From JBDTNQ01 sp039933635 (GTDB lineage Bacteria > Acidobacteriota > Vicinamibacteria > Vicinamibacterales > SCN-69-37): a stretch of 43,178 bases of DNA. How positions within the stretch are numbered: the first letter of the stretch is position 1; every line of letters begins with the position of its first letter. Both the position numbers and the translations under genes were made by a program. The notes under the pieces were generated by a model, which saw only the letters and a program-made list of their open reading frames with translations, did no database searches and was not told where the DNA came from. This document shows, in pieces, positions 8,664-15,938 of this stretch. The stretch covers positions 1 through 43,178 of the forward strand of contig JBDTNQ010000023.1 of assembly GCA_039933635.1 (NCBI GenBank), in the 5' to 3' direction.

Positions 8664-9476
8664 TCAGGCCAGCACGGAGGCAAGGGGGACGAGCGTCCAG
8701 TTCCGGATGCGATCGATGGCGGCATCCGTCACCGCGGCTTCGCCGCGCTCGACCGCCTGCATCAGCGCGGCACGAGGCGCGCGGAGCGGCTTGATGCCGT
8801 CCAGATTCGGTCTGAGGTACACGAGCCCCTCCTCCGCGTCCGGAGGGTTCGGCGCTGAGTAGCGGCAGTCGGAGGCAATCAGGTGCGTCGCCCCTAACGC
8901 CCGGGATCGCGCGAAGTCGACCGGCAGCGAGTCGCTGAGACCGCCATCGGCCAACCGCACGACATTGTGCGCCACCGTCATGACCTTCGGCGGCATCACG
9001 CCGGGAATCGCTGCGCTGGCGCGGGCGACATCGGACAGACGAACGCCGTGCGAGTCGGTGGTGGAAAAGTAGCGCGGCTCGTGGCGATCCAGGTCGTGGC
9101 ATACCACGCCGAGCCGCTGGATGCCGTGATGCAAGGTCGTGAACGTCGCGGCCTCGAGTTGATCGAGCCGCTGCGGAATCACCCCGCAGAACCGGCGCAG
9201 ATAGGGTTTGAGCGACTGGTGGACCCGCAGCGTGACGCCATGCATCAGGATGTGACGCCCGCGAAAGGCAGGCGCGTTGGAAATCATCTCGTCGGCCGTC
9301 AGACCGACCGCGGCGTAGTAGGAGGCGATGATGGCGCCAGCACTCACGCCCACGATGACCTCGACCGGAATGTCGTGCTGGACGAGACGGCGGAGCACAC
9401 CAAGATGCGCGGCGCCGCGGAGGCCGCCCGCGCTCAGAACCAGCCCGATGCACACGGGTCTAGAATCAACAGGCAT
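8664..9476 (-). CDS. Patatin-like phospholipase (RssA/YlbK type)
   Basis: Ser-Asp dyad lipid acyl hydrolase. The oxyanion loop (LSAGGLRGAAHLG), nucleophile elbow GVSAG and catalytic Asp motif ADGGLSDS are all present and in order. At about 270 residues it matches small bacterial patatins with no extra domains or signal peptide, so it probably acts on the inner leaflet or on cytoplasmic acyl substrates. It is the first gene of the minus-strand operon. Its ATG (9476-9474) overlaps the ATG of the divergent GDPD gene within a single CATG. A GTG at 9455, just before CIGLVLSAGG, is an alternative start that would leave about 20 bases between the genes. Both neighbours act on phospholipids or phosphodiesters, hinting at a membrane-lipid function. 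Confidence 0.87.
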   Translation of the reverse strand: MPVDSRPVCIGLVLSAGGLRGAAHLGVLRRLVQHDIPVEVIVGVSAGAIIASYYAAVGLTADEMISNAPAFRGRHILMHGVTLRVHQSLKPYLRRFCGVIPQRLDQLEAATFTTLHHGIQRLGVVCHDLDRHEPRYFSTTDSHGVRLSDVARASAAIPGVMPPKVMTVAHNVVRLADGGLSDSLPVDFARSRALGATHLIASDCRYSAPNPPDAEEGLVYLRPNLDGIKPLRAPRAALMQAVERGEAAVTDAAIDRIRNWTLVPLASVLA

Positions 9477-10335
9477 GGGACCGCACCGTGAAGTGATCGC
9501 GCACCGTGGTGCCTCGGCATCCGCGCCGGAAAACACCATGTCGTCGTTTGAACTTGCCGCAACCTTCGGTGCCGGGTCCGTCGAGACTGACCTGCACGTG
9601 ACCAGTGACGGCGCGCTCGTCTGTCTGCACGACCGCACGCTGGAACGCACCACAAACGTGCGCGAGGTGTTTCCCGATCGCGGCCGCGCCATCCTGGAAA
9701 ACGGATCGGCGGCTCGCCGTTGGTTCGTTCACGACCTGACATTGGACGACGTGCGTCGACTCGACGCAGGGTCGTGGTTCGGTCCGGCCTTCGCCCAGGC
9801 CCGTATTGTGACGTTCGACGAACTCCTCGACTGGGCGCGGACCCGAATCGCCGTGCTCGCGGAGTTGAAAGATCCAGAGGTCTACTCGACATTCGGCGTG
9901 GATATGTTGGGCCTGTGTGCGGCCGCGCTTCAGCGCCACGGCCTTGTCTCGCCATCGTCGAGTGACGCGGTGGCCGTCCAGTCGTTTCATGAAGACACCG
10001 TGCGTCGCGCTGGGGCGATGTTCGGCCGGCGAACGCCAGTGGCACTGCTGGTCGAACCGGCCGACGGCACGCGACTCCGCCGCCCCGAGGATCTGGCAGA
10101 GATAGCCAGGTTTGCGACGAGGATCGCGCCCGGGAAAGCGATTGTGGGCGATCGGCCGGACGTCGTGACTTGGGCGCACGACGCCGGCCTGCAGGTCACG
10201 CCCTGGACGTTCCGCGCGTCGACGACCGGGGCGTTCGCAGATGTGGGGGCCGAAATTGACCATTACCTGGTTGACCTGGGTGTCGACGCGGTGATCACAG
10301 ACCACCCCGGCGCGTACGTCGCAAGACATCTCTAG
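9475..10335 (+). CDS. Glycerophosphodiester phosphodiesterase
   Basis: GDPD-family TIM barrel hydrolysing glycerophosphodiesters to an alcohol and glycerol-3-phosphate. The catalytic His-Arg pair is in VIAHRGASASAPENT, the metal-binding Glu-x-Asp in SVETDLHVTSDG, and the second His in LVCLHDRTLERTTN; later landmarks are ELKDPE and the terminal VDAVITDHPG. The protein has no signal peptide, so it looks cytoplasmic like UgpQ. The start at 9475 gives the family-typical short N-terminus. It is transcribed divergently from the patatin operon, and its ribosome-binding region must lie inside the patatin coding sequence. Confidence 0.9.
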   Translation: MGPHREVIAHRGASASAPENTMSSFELAATFGAGSVETDLHVTSDGALVCLHDRTLERTTNVREVFPDRGRAILENGSAARRWFVHDLTLDDVRRLDAGSWFGPAFAQARIVTFDELLDWARTRIAVLAELKDPEVYSTFGVDMLGLCAAALQRHGLVSPSSSDAVAVQSFHEDTVRRAGAMFGRRTPVALLVEPADGTRLRRPEDLAEIARFATRIAPGKAIVGDRPDVVTWAHDAGLQVTPWTFRASTTGAFADVGAEIDHYLVDLGVDAVITDHPGAYVARHL

Positions 10336-10449
10336 TACGAATGGCCACGCCGCGCCAGCCCGCGCCGACGCCTTGAACCCGCAGCGGCGAGTGTGGAACG
10401 TCATTCTAAAGTTCCCCCTGAGGACCCGCGGTCAGCGACGGTAGTCTTC

Positions 10450-11022
10450 CTACTTCGAGGCTTTGTCGGCCTTGGTCTTGGCCTCGCGGTACCCGGCTTT
10501 CACCGCGTCCGCCTCGGTCATGAACTTGCCGTTCTTCGTGTTGCCGTAGTAGCGATCGCCCTCACGATGGAACACCTTTGTGGACAGGTTGACCCACACC
10601 ATCCCCTTCATTGGCGGCTGCTGGGCCGCCGCCCCGGCCACGCTCGGGGCCGTGTTCGCGCGAGATACGGGCTTGGGCGCCGCAGGCACGGGTGCTGCCG
10701 CCGCGCTACCGGAGGTGGCCAGTCCCGTGGTCACCATGGACGAAATCTTGTCGATGGTGGCCTTCGATACGCCAGCCCGAGCCAGATCGGACACGGCCGC
10801 GTAGGGACGGCCGGCGATGATCTTCTTCGCGGTCGGCGCGCCGACGCCGGGAATCGCCTCCAGATCAGCCTCGGAAGCGGTGTTGAGATTGACGGCCGTC
10901 ACGGGCGCCTTCTTCTTCTCTTTCTGTGCGGCTGCAGTCGTTGACTGGCCCGCAAGGCTTGGTGCCGAGAACATGAGGGCGATGGCGACGGACGAGAGCA
11001 GGACTTTCTTCACGCTGAGCAT
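10450..11022 (-). CDS. Secreted helix-hairpin-helix (ComEA-like) protein
   Basis: A 190-residue exported protein. A signal peptide (MLSVKKVLLSSVAIALMFSA) is followed by a double helix-hairpin-helix motif, VNLNTASEADLEAIPGVG and AKKIIAGRPYAAVSDLARAG, the ComEA-type non-specific DNA-binding module. A low-complexity Ala/Pro linker follows, then a C-terminal segment, VWVNLSTKVFHREGDRYYGN, resembling small phosphodiesterase- or nuclease-associated tails in secreted proteins. The ATG at 11022 starts exactly at the signal peptide. It may bind DNA outside the inner membrane (uptake or biofilm), but no other competence gene is nearby. Its 5' region is duplicated downstream on the map (see repeats). 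Confidence 0.82.
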   Translation of the reverse strand: MLSVKKVLLSSVAIALMFSAPSLAGQSTTAAAQKEKKKAPVTAVNLNTASEADLEAIPGVGAPTAKKIIAGRPYAAVSDLARAGVSKATIDKISSMVTTGLATSGSAAAAPVPAAPKPVSRANTAPSVAGAAAQQPPMKGMVWVNLSTKVFHREGDRYYGNTKNGKFMTEADAVKAGYREAKTKADKASK

Positions 11023-11135
11023 GGGCTTCTCCGCACATACGGAACGCAGGCACGAGGCCGGAATCGGCCGCGCAGACCTTATTAAAAGGCCCGAGCCTGA
11101 TGCCAACATGGGCGCCGGATTAAGTTTCGTTCATC
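11008..11135. repeat. Diverged direct repeat, copy A (5' region of the HHH gene)
   Basis: About 120 bases covering the first codons (MLSVK) and upstream leader of the helix-hairpin-helix gene. They recur, diverged and with small indels, at 11357-11476. Shared blocks include cttcacgctgagcat, gcacgaggccg, ccgcgcagacct, cccgagcct and ttcgttcatc. Read on the minus strand the leader contains an AT-rich patch that could be a promoter element; this is not firm. Confidence 0.65.
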
Positions 11136-11356
11136 GTGACGGCCCCACCGGGGCAGACGATCTCCCCCAGGAGGCGTTCATCTGCGAGGCGACGGGGACC
11201 TGACGCGACCAGGTGACAGGCTGCGCGTGATCCGCTGCGGTGGACATTTCCTTCCGTGAGACGGACGAAGCACCCGAGTTGCGCCCCCAGGCGCAGCCGT
11301 CGGCCTCAGCGGGATTTGCCCACGATCCGACAGGACGGGAGCGCGCTTCGCCCGCT

Positions 11357-11476
11357 CTTCACGCTGAGCATAGGCTTTTCCGCAGGAATACTGAAGGCAA
11401 GCACGAGGCCGACAGTTGACCGCGCAGACCTCATTAGAAAGCCCGAGCCTCGGCCGCGGATAAATTTTCGTTCATC
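11357..11476. repeat. Diverged direct repeat, copy B (remnant of a second HHH-gene start)
   Basis: Second copy of the leader and start codon context of the gene at 10450-11022, same orientation. After MLSVK on the minus strand the frame runs into unrelated sequence, so only the 5' end of a duplicated gene survives. Confidence 0.65.
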
Positions 11477-11695
11477 CAGCCCTCGACGCTCGCCCCGGAG
11501 ACCCATGACCCGTGGCACGGTCGATCCGCTGGCGAGACGTGGCGGCTCCGCGAAGAGCCGAGCCGCCACGGCGTTCGCGCTCTCCACGCATCGTCGCAGA
11601 AGGAAACCGGACCGGCGGCCTTGTGACGGGCCTCGCACAGACCCCAGCTACCTCTTGGGCAAGACCGAGGGCCGTCGGCTAGCAGCGTCGCTTCC

Positions 11696-12018
11696 TTATG
11701 CCGCGCGGCCGTGGCAATTGAGCAAGCCGCCCAGACGCTGTCGCCGGCGAATCCGGCCGGTCTCTTGCCGGACGGCAGGGCACGTGATGAGCTCGTTGCC
11801 GATTCCCTGGCGATTGCGCTCGCCGTGGTCGTGCGCGACAAGCTCGTGCGGCGTGCGGCGCAGGTGGCGCTCGCCCAGCGGCACGATGCAGTCCAGACAC
11901 TTCGGCACAATCGACCGCCCGAACTGCTCGACATGGGCGGGGTTGGTCGCCTGAAACGGGGCGCGCAGCACCCGGATGCCCGCATCCTCCAGGCGCTGCC
12001 ACGGTCGTAGATGAACAC
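11696..12018 (-). pseudogene. Integrase-core (rve) transposase remnant
   Basis: The minus strand encodes a fragment that reads like the last third of an rve-type transposase: FIYDRGSAW in one frame, then GIRVLRAPFQATNPAHVEQF, GRSIVPKCLDCIVPLGERHL and ELVAHDHGERNRQGIGNELI in another. In intact relatives these correspond to the catalytic Asp block, the NAyAERfvRSI Glu block and the YHgERnHQG terminal block. A frameshift separates the first two parts, and no N-terminal half is visible. Confidence 0.6.
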
Positions 12019-12078
12019 CCGATGAGCCGCCAGAAAGTCCCCCTCGGGGGTCGTGAGACTTCGGGGCAGCAGAAGGCG

Positions 12079-12276
12079 CGGACGAATCGTTCAACGGCAA
12101 AGTGTCTCAGCGTGCAGTAGTATCGCCACCGCGTGGAAGCCGCAGTCGCCATCGAGCAATGGCGGCAGTTCTTCAACGACGTGCGGCCGCATTCGAGTCT
12201 CGGCTATCGCACGCCGAATGAATTCAAGAAGCAGATCAAGATCAAGAGCAGCTGGTTTGGAGACCACGCCGAGTGA
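12079..12276 (+). pseudogene. IS3-family orfB C-terminal remnant
   Basis: ADESFNGK (catalytic Glu block) is readable at about 12078-12101. After loss of intervening sequence and a frame change, the terminal block AIEQWRQFFNDVRPHSSLGY and TPNEFKKQIKIKSSWFG ends with TGA at 12274-12276. Both are signature parts of IS3 OrfB. Only the 3' end of that element remains. Confidence 0.65.
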
Positions 12277-12354
12277 GGGGCGCCGGCTTCTTCGGGGCCA
12301 CATCCAGGGTGAGTCTTGCGGCACAATCGGCCCAGAGGGGCCAGGAGGTGTGCC

Positions 12355-12661
12355 GTGAAGAGGAAGCGATTTCAACCGAGCAGATTCCGGCGGTGCTGGA
12401 TCAGGACGAGCAAGGGGTACCCGTCGGCGAGCTGTGTGGGCAAGTGGGGATTTCGGAGCAGAGCGTCTATCGTTGGAAGAAAGTGTACGGCGGCCTGCAG
12501 CCCAGTGAAGTGCGCGAGCTGAAGCAATTGCGCGACGAGGTCACGAAGCTGAAGCGCCTGGCCGCGGATCTGTCGCTCGATAAGGTCATGCTGCAGGACG
12601 TGGTCAAGAAAAGTTCTGAAGCCCGTCAAGCACCAGGAAGTGATGACGTACTTGATGGGCC
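12355..12661 (+). pseudogene. IS3-family orfA with frameshift, plus orfB start (truncated)
   Basis: A GTG at 12355 preceded by aggagg opens an IS3/IS407-type orfA (VKRKRF, then STEQIPAVLDQDEQGVPVGE, VGISEQSVYRWKKVYGGLQP, LKRLAADLSLDKVMLQDVVK). A one-base deletion near 12374 shifts RF out of frame with STEQ, so the gene is broken. HTH and leucine-zipper-like segments are otherwise intact. The orfB start (KVLKPVKHQEVMTYLMGL) follows in another frame but is cut at 12662 by the terminal repeat of the next IS3-family element. It is a relic; the rest of its orfB is not found after 15240. Confidence 0.7.
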
Positions 12662-12689
12662 TGACCTGCCTGGGTTCTGAGGACCAGCG
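12662..12689. repeat. Terminal inverted repeat of the IS3-family element (orfB end)
   Basis: Begins TGACCTGCCTGG and ends GTTCTGAGGACCAGCG. It matches the reverse complement of 15212-15240 apart from one indel and two to three substitutions. Confidence 0.75.
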
Positions 12690-12690
12690 A

Positions 12691-13553
12691 TTACTGGAAA
12701 ACGGCGCTCGCCGGGTCTCCTGTTAGTTGCCCGCTCTGGATCTGCGTCTTGTAGGCCATCGGCGTCAGGTAGCGCAGGCTCGAATGTGGTCGGTCTTCGT
12801 TGTAGTGCCGGCGCCACTGCTCGATGAGCACGGTCGCCTCCGCACGATTGCGAAACCATTCCAGGCTCAGGCACTCATCGCGGAACTTCCCGTTGAACGA
12901 TTCGTCGGCGCCATTCTGCCACGGCTTGCCGGGATCGTTCAGCGCGGTGCCGATGTTGGCGTCTGCAGCCAGCGCAAGATCGCTCTGGACACGAACTCGG
13001 GTCCGTTGTCGGACCGCAGATAGCGCGGCGCCCCATGCGCACTGACTAAGCGGGACAGGACCTCGATCACACGACCGGAGCGGATGCTGCCGGCCACGTC
13101 GATGGCCAGGCTCTCGCGGGTGAACTCGTCGATCACCGTCAGGCACTTCAATGTCTGCCCATTGGCGCACGCATCGAAGACGAAGTCATACGCCCACACG
13201 TGATTTGGCCCCGTCGCGGGCACCGGCCGAGGACGCCCGGTCGCGATCCGCTTCCGCGGCCGTCGCCGTGGCACCTGGAGGCCGGCGGCGCGCCACAGCC
13301 GGTGCGCGCGCTCGACACTCATCGTGTGGCCGCGCCGCTCGAGATAGATCCGAATGCGGCGATAGCCGAAGCGCGGATACTGTCCCGCAAGCTCGCGCAT
13401 GGCGGTCAGCGGATCGGCATCGCGCATCACGAGACGCGACGTGTAGCCGACGCTCGACCGGGCCACGGAGAGCAGCGCACACGCGCGCCGACGAGACTGG
13501 CCGCGCGCTTCCAAGAACGCGACCTGCTCCCGACGCACCCGTGCGCTCACCAT
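12691..13553 (-). pseudogene. IS3-family OrfB transposase, frameshifted
   Basis: DDE transposase reading from ATG 13553 (MVSARVRREQVAFLEARGQS). The first half holds the HTH_21 region (YPRFGYRRIRIYLERRGH), the first Asp in WAYDFVFDAC and the second in YLRSDNGPEFVSR. The second half, in another frame, holds NIGTALNDPGKPWQNGADES with the catalytic Glu and RPHSSLRYLTPMAYKTQ. The frame break lies at about 12960-12968, consistent with loss of one base (LRWLQ-DANIG expected). The start codon abuts the IS1111-type insertion. All three catalytic residues exist in DNA but not in one frame. Confidence 0.8.
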
Positions 13554-13560
13554 TAATGGC

Positions 13561-13571
13561 ATGGTCCGCCC
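13561..13571. repeat. Left subterminal inverted repeat of the IS1111-type element
   Basis: ATGGTCCGCCC; perfect inverted match to 14899-14909. Confidence 0.8.
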
Positions 13572-13618
13572 TCGCTTCTCGGCGGTTGCGGAGCGATGAT
13601 GCGCCTGGAGGACCTGTC

Positions 13619-14647
13619 ATGACACTTTGCACACTGGGGATCGACCTCGGCAAGACCACGTTTCATGTCGTCGGCCTCGATGAAAGCGGCCGACCCGCAC
13701 TGCGTCGGCGGCTGTCGCGAACGCAGCTGCTGCAATTCACCGCGACTCTGCCGGCCTGTCTGATCGGGATGGAAGCGTGCTGTGGCGCGCACCACATCGG
13801 GCGGGCGCTCGTCGCGCACGGTCACGACGTGCGACTGATGCCGCCGCAATACGTGAAGCCCTTCGTCAAGACGAACAAGAACGACTATCTCGATGCGGAG
13901 GCGATCGCCGAGGCTGTCCAGCGGCCGACGATGCGGTTTGTGCCGATCAAGACGGAAGACCAGCTCGACTTGCAGGCCCTGCACCGGGTGCGCAATCGCC
14001 TCGTGGCCCGGCGCACCTCCGTCATCAATCAGCTGCGGGCATTCCTTCTCGAGCGTGGCATCACGCCGCGCGCCGGGCGCGCGCATCTGGAGCGCCACTT
14101 GCCCGACATCTTGCGCGAGGCCGAGCAGACCTTGTCGCTACGGCTCCAGCACCTGCTGCATCGGCTGCGTGAAGAGTGGCGGGTGGTCGATGAGAGCATC
14201 GCCGAGGTGACCAAGGCGATCGCCGCGATCGCCGAGCAGGACGAGGCCTGTCAGCGGCTCGTGACCGTGCCCGGCGTCGGCACGTTGACCGCGACCGCCG
14301 TCGTCGCGGCCGTCGGCGCCGGAGGCGCCTTCCGCAGCGGACGCGACTTCGCCGCGTGGCTGGGCCTGGTACCGCGACAACACTCGACCGGCGGTCGACC
14401 GACGTTGCTCGGCATCAGTAAACGCGGCAATAGCTATCTGCGCCGGCTCCTGATTCATGGCGCGCGCTCGGTCCACCGCATCAGCAACCGATCACGGTTA
14501 CCGCTCGGCGCGTGGCTGACCGCCTTGGAGCGGCGTGCACACCCGAATGTCGTCACCGTCGCGCTGGCGAATAAGCTGGCCCGCATCATGTGGGCGGTGC
14601 TGACGCGGCGTGAGGCGTACCGGGTGCCCGCGTCCGCCCTCGCGTAA
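13619..14647 (+). CDS. IS110-family (IS1111 group) DEDD recombinase
   Basis: RNA-guided-type IS110 transposase. The N-terminal RuvC-like DEDD domain shows GIDLGKTTFHV (Asp9), IGMEACCGAHH (Glu52) and NKNDYLDAEAIAEA (two Asp). The C-terminal Transposase_20 domain shows VPGVGTLTATAVVA (helix-hairpin-like), FRSGRDFAAWLGLVPRQHST with the expected catalytic Ser, and GISKRGNSYLRRLLIHGA. At 342 residues it is full length with no frameshift. Start: ATG 13619, with GGAGG seven bases upstream. By homology to characterised IS110/IS1111 systems it should act with a structured guide RNA made from the element's non-coding end. It is inserted at the orfA/orfB junction of an IS3-family element and could be active. 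Confidence 0.92.
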   Translation: MTLCTLGIDLGKTTFHVVGLDESGRPALRRRLSRTQLLQFTATLPACLIGMEACCGAHHIGRALVAHGHDVRLMPPQYVKPFVKTNKNDYLDAEAIAEAVQRPTMRFVPIKTEDQLDLQALHRVRNRLVARRTSVINQLRAFLLERGITPRAGRAHLERHLPDILREAEQTLSLRLQHLLHRLREEWRVVDESIAEVTKAIAAIAEQDEACQRLVTVPGVGTLTATAVVAAVGAGGAFRSGRDFAAWLGLVPRQHSTGGRPTLLGISKRGNSYLRRLLIHGARSVHRISNRSRLPLGAWLTALERRAHPNVVTVALANKLARIMWAVLTRREAYRVPASALA

Positions 14648-14898
14648 CGGCCGGCACGCCCACGATCGTCACGAAGCTCTCACCAAGGTCTGCGGAGGAA
14701 CATTCGAACTGATGGCACAACCGTCCGACGGCGAGTCTGACACCTGACGAAAAAAGGCGGTGCCTCGACACCGAACCATTTAGAAGGCCAGGCTCGCGCG
14801 ACTGCCCATCATGGCCAGGTGTCCACGGGGATGCCACACACAGGCCGTATACATTGGCGCGGACGCCCCCCATCAGACGAATCTCCTTGCAGTCACGG
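14648..14898 (+). ncRNA. Putative bridge (seek) RNA of the IS1111-type element
   Basis: Non-coding 3' segment of the IS1111-type element, the position where this group encodes its guide RNA. Two short tracts fit the occupied target. GCTCTCACCA at 14676-14685 matches 9 of 10 bases, same sense, of the left target flank at 13543-13552, which ends at CA. CGAAAAAA at 14748-14755 is the exact reverse complement of the right flank TTTTTTCG at 14913-14920. The order and strand relationship (left guide first in sense, right guide in antisense) are those described for target-binding loops of IS110-family bridge RNAs. The secondary structure, RNA ends and donor loop were not determined. Confidence 0.5.
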
Positions 14899-15169
14899 GG
14901 GCGGACCATACATTTTTTCGCGACACCTCTTTCAGGAGATCGACGTCGAGCGTCAGATCGGCGACCAGCTTCTTGAGGCGTCCGTTTTCCTGCTCCAGCT
15001 GGCGCAGCCGCTTCACGTCCACGGCCTCCAGTTTCCCGAAGCGCTTGCGCCAGGCATAGATCGTCTGGTCGCTCACGCCATGCTTCTTTGCCACCTCCCC
15101 GATCGGCCGCGCGTCGGCCTCCCGGAGTATCTTAACCATCTGCTCTTCGGTGAACCGTGACTGTCGCAT
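14873..15169 (-). pseudogene. IS3-family OrfA, 3' end replaced by the IS1111-type insertion
   Basis: HTH protein (OrfA) of the IS3-family element: MRQSRFTEEQMVKILREADA, helix-turn-helix VAKKHGVSDQTIYAWRKRFG, and leucine-zipper part RLRQLEQENGRLKKLVADLT, to LLKEVSRK. From about 14912 downward the frame reads into the IS1111-type element (VWSAPVTARRFV), so the natural end and the frameshift into orfB are lost. Start: ATG 15169. Confidence 0.8.
14899..14909. repeat. Right subterminal inverted repeat of the IS1111-type element
   Basis: GGGCGGACCAT; reverse complement of 13561-13571. Confidence 0.8.
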
Positions 15170-15211
15170 CGCTCCCCCTTGTCCGGCGGGAGCGCCATTC
15201 TTTCAGGTTTC

Positions 15212-15240
15212 CGCTGGTCCTCAGAACGCCGAGCAGGTCA
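15212..15240. repeat. Terminal inverted repeat of the IS3-family element (orfA end)
   Basis: CGCTGGTCCTCAGAAC, then GCCGAGCAGGTCA; inverted copy of 12662-12689. Confidence 0.75.
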
Positions 15241-15938
15241 CCTAGTACGTGGCCACGCTAGCGCCTCTGCCTGAAAGATCGATGAAGGTGCCATCGTCCC
15301 TGGGCCGGAGACGGGCACCCAAGGGTTGGCACCGACGTCGCTCCCCACCCGGGTCGAGGATTGCAGACTCAGTCGCAAACACGGTTGGACTTCGATTTGA
15401 CCCTCAAGGCGGGCGATGGTGGATTCGTGGTCACCGGCGGCACTCACAAATCATCGACCAATCCTCACCAGCCTGTGGCGCACCGAAAACAACAGGTGCG
15501 ACGCGGGCGATCCCAGCGGCTATGACGAGCTTACGGCAACGGGTCGGCCCCGCTCCTCACCCGCGCGATGGTGAGGTGAGAGTGGGCTTCGGGAGAGCCG
15601 GGACAGTTGACCCACCCACCCGATCCTCTGCCGCAGAATGTACGCAAGGGGGCAGTCGAAACGCGGGCCTAGCTTCCTGGTATCGAGGCTGATGCCGGTC
15701 ACGATGGCGCCCGGGCCAAGCCGGGTGTGAGCGGACTCTTTCAGAAGACCTTCAGACCGTCCTGGTCCAATTGGTCCGTGCTCGCAACCAACGGAGTGCG
15801 TTCCGTGGTCTCGACGCTCCTCCAAGTCGTCGCATTGACAGGCGTCGAGAACCCCGAACCCCGTCAGTGCGCCTCTGTATTTCTTTGTGCCAGCCGACGG
15901 ATTCGATATCGGCGTCGACCGGACTTTGGTGAATTTAG
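15241..15938. other. Long intergenic region, no supported gene
   Basis: About 700 bases between the IS3-family element and the FtsX permease. Several open frames of 70-150 codons exist on both strands, but none shows recognisable motifs. The part just before 15939 should hold the permease promoter, but I cannot define it. Confidence 0.4.

Larger units (their letters stand above)
13554..14912 (+). mobile_element. IS110-family (IS1111 group) element
   Basis: About 1.36 kb with one recombinase gene near the left end and about 250 bases of 3' non-coding sequence. Perfect 11-base subterminal inverted repeats (ATGGTCCGCCC at 13561-13571, its complement at 14899-14909) lie 7 bases from the left edge and 3 from the right, the arrangement known for the IS1111 group. 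CAT occurs at both junctions (13551-13553, 14911-14913), so the edges are uncertain by one to three bases. Joining 13553 to 14913 restores an A7 run on the minus strand. IS3 orfA would then end KKW-stop, with orfB overlapping in the -1 frame, which supports these boundaries. Confidence 0.8.
12662..15240 (-). mobile_element. IS3-family element split by an IS110/IS1111-type element
   Basis: Ends are defined by near-identical inverted repeats of 28-29 bases at 12662-12689 and 15212-15240, starting TGACCTGC and ending GTTCTGAGGACCAGCG. On the minus strand it carries orfA (from 15169) and orfB (to 12691). Removing the 1359-base insertion at 13554-14912 leaves about 1.2 kb, a normal IS3-family length. 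I see no clear short target duplication. orfB also contains a frameshift, so the copy is dead in cis. Confidence 0.75.

Noticed and set aside
14830..14870. Donor guide of the IS1111-type RNA (ATACATT near 14848)
   Set aside because: It matches the circle junction over seven bases, but no matching antisense right-donor tract was found; too weak to claim.
15705..15715. Possible second attachment site sharing GCGCCCGGGCC with the tRNA-Arg 3' end
   Set aside because: Only 11 GC-rich bases match and the flanks differ; this is within chance for such composition, and it would imply a 25-kb element with no other support.
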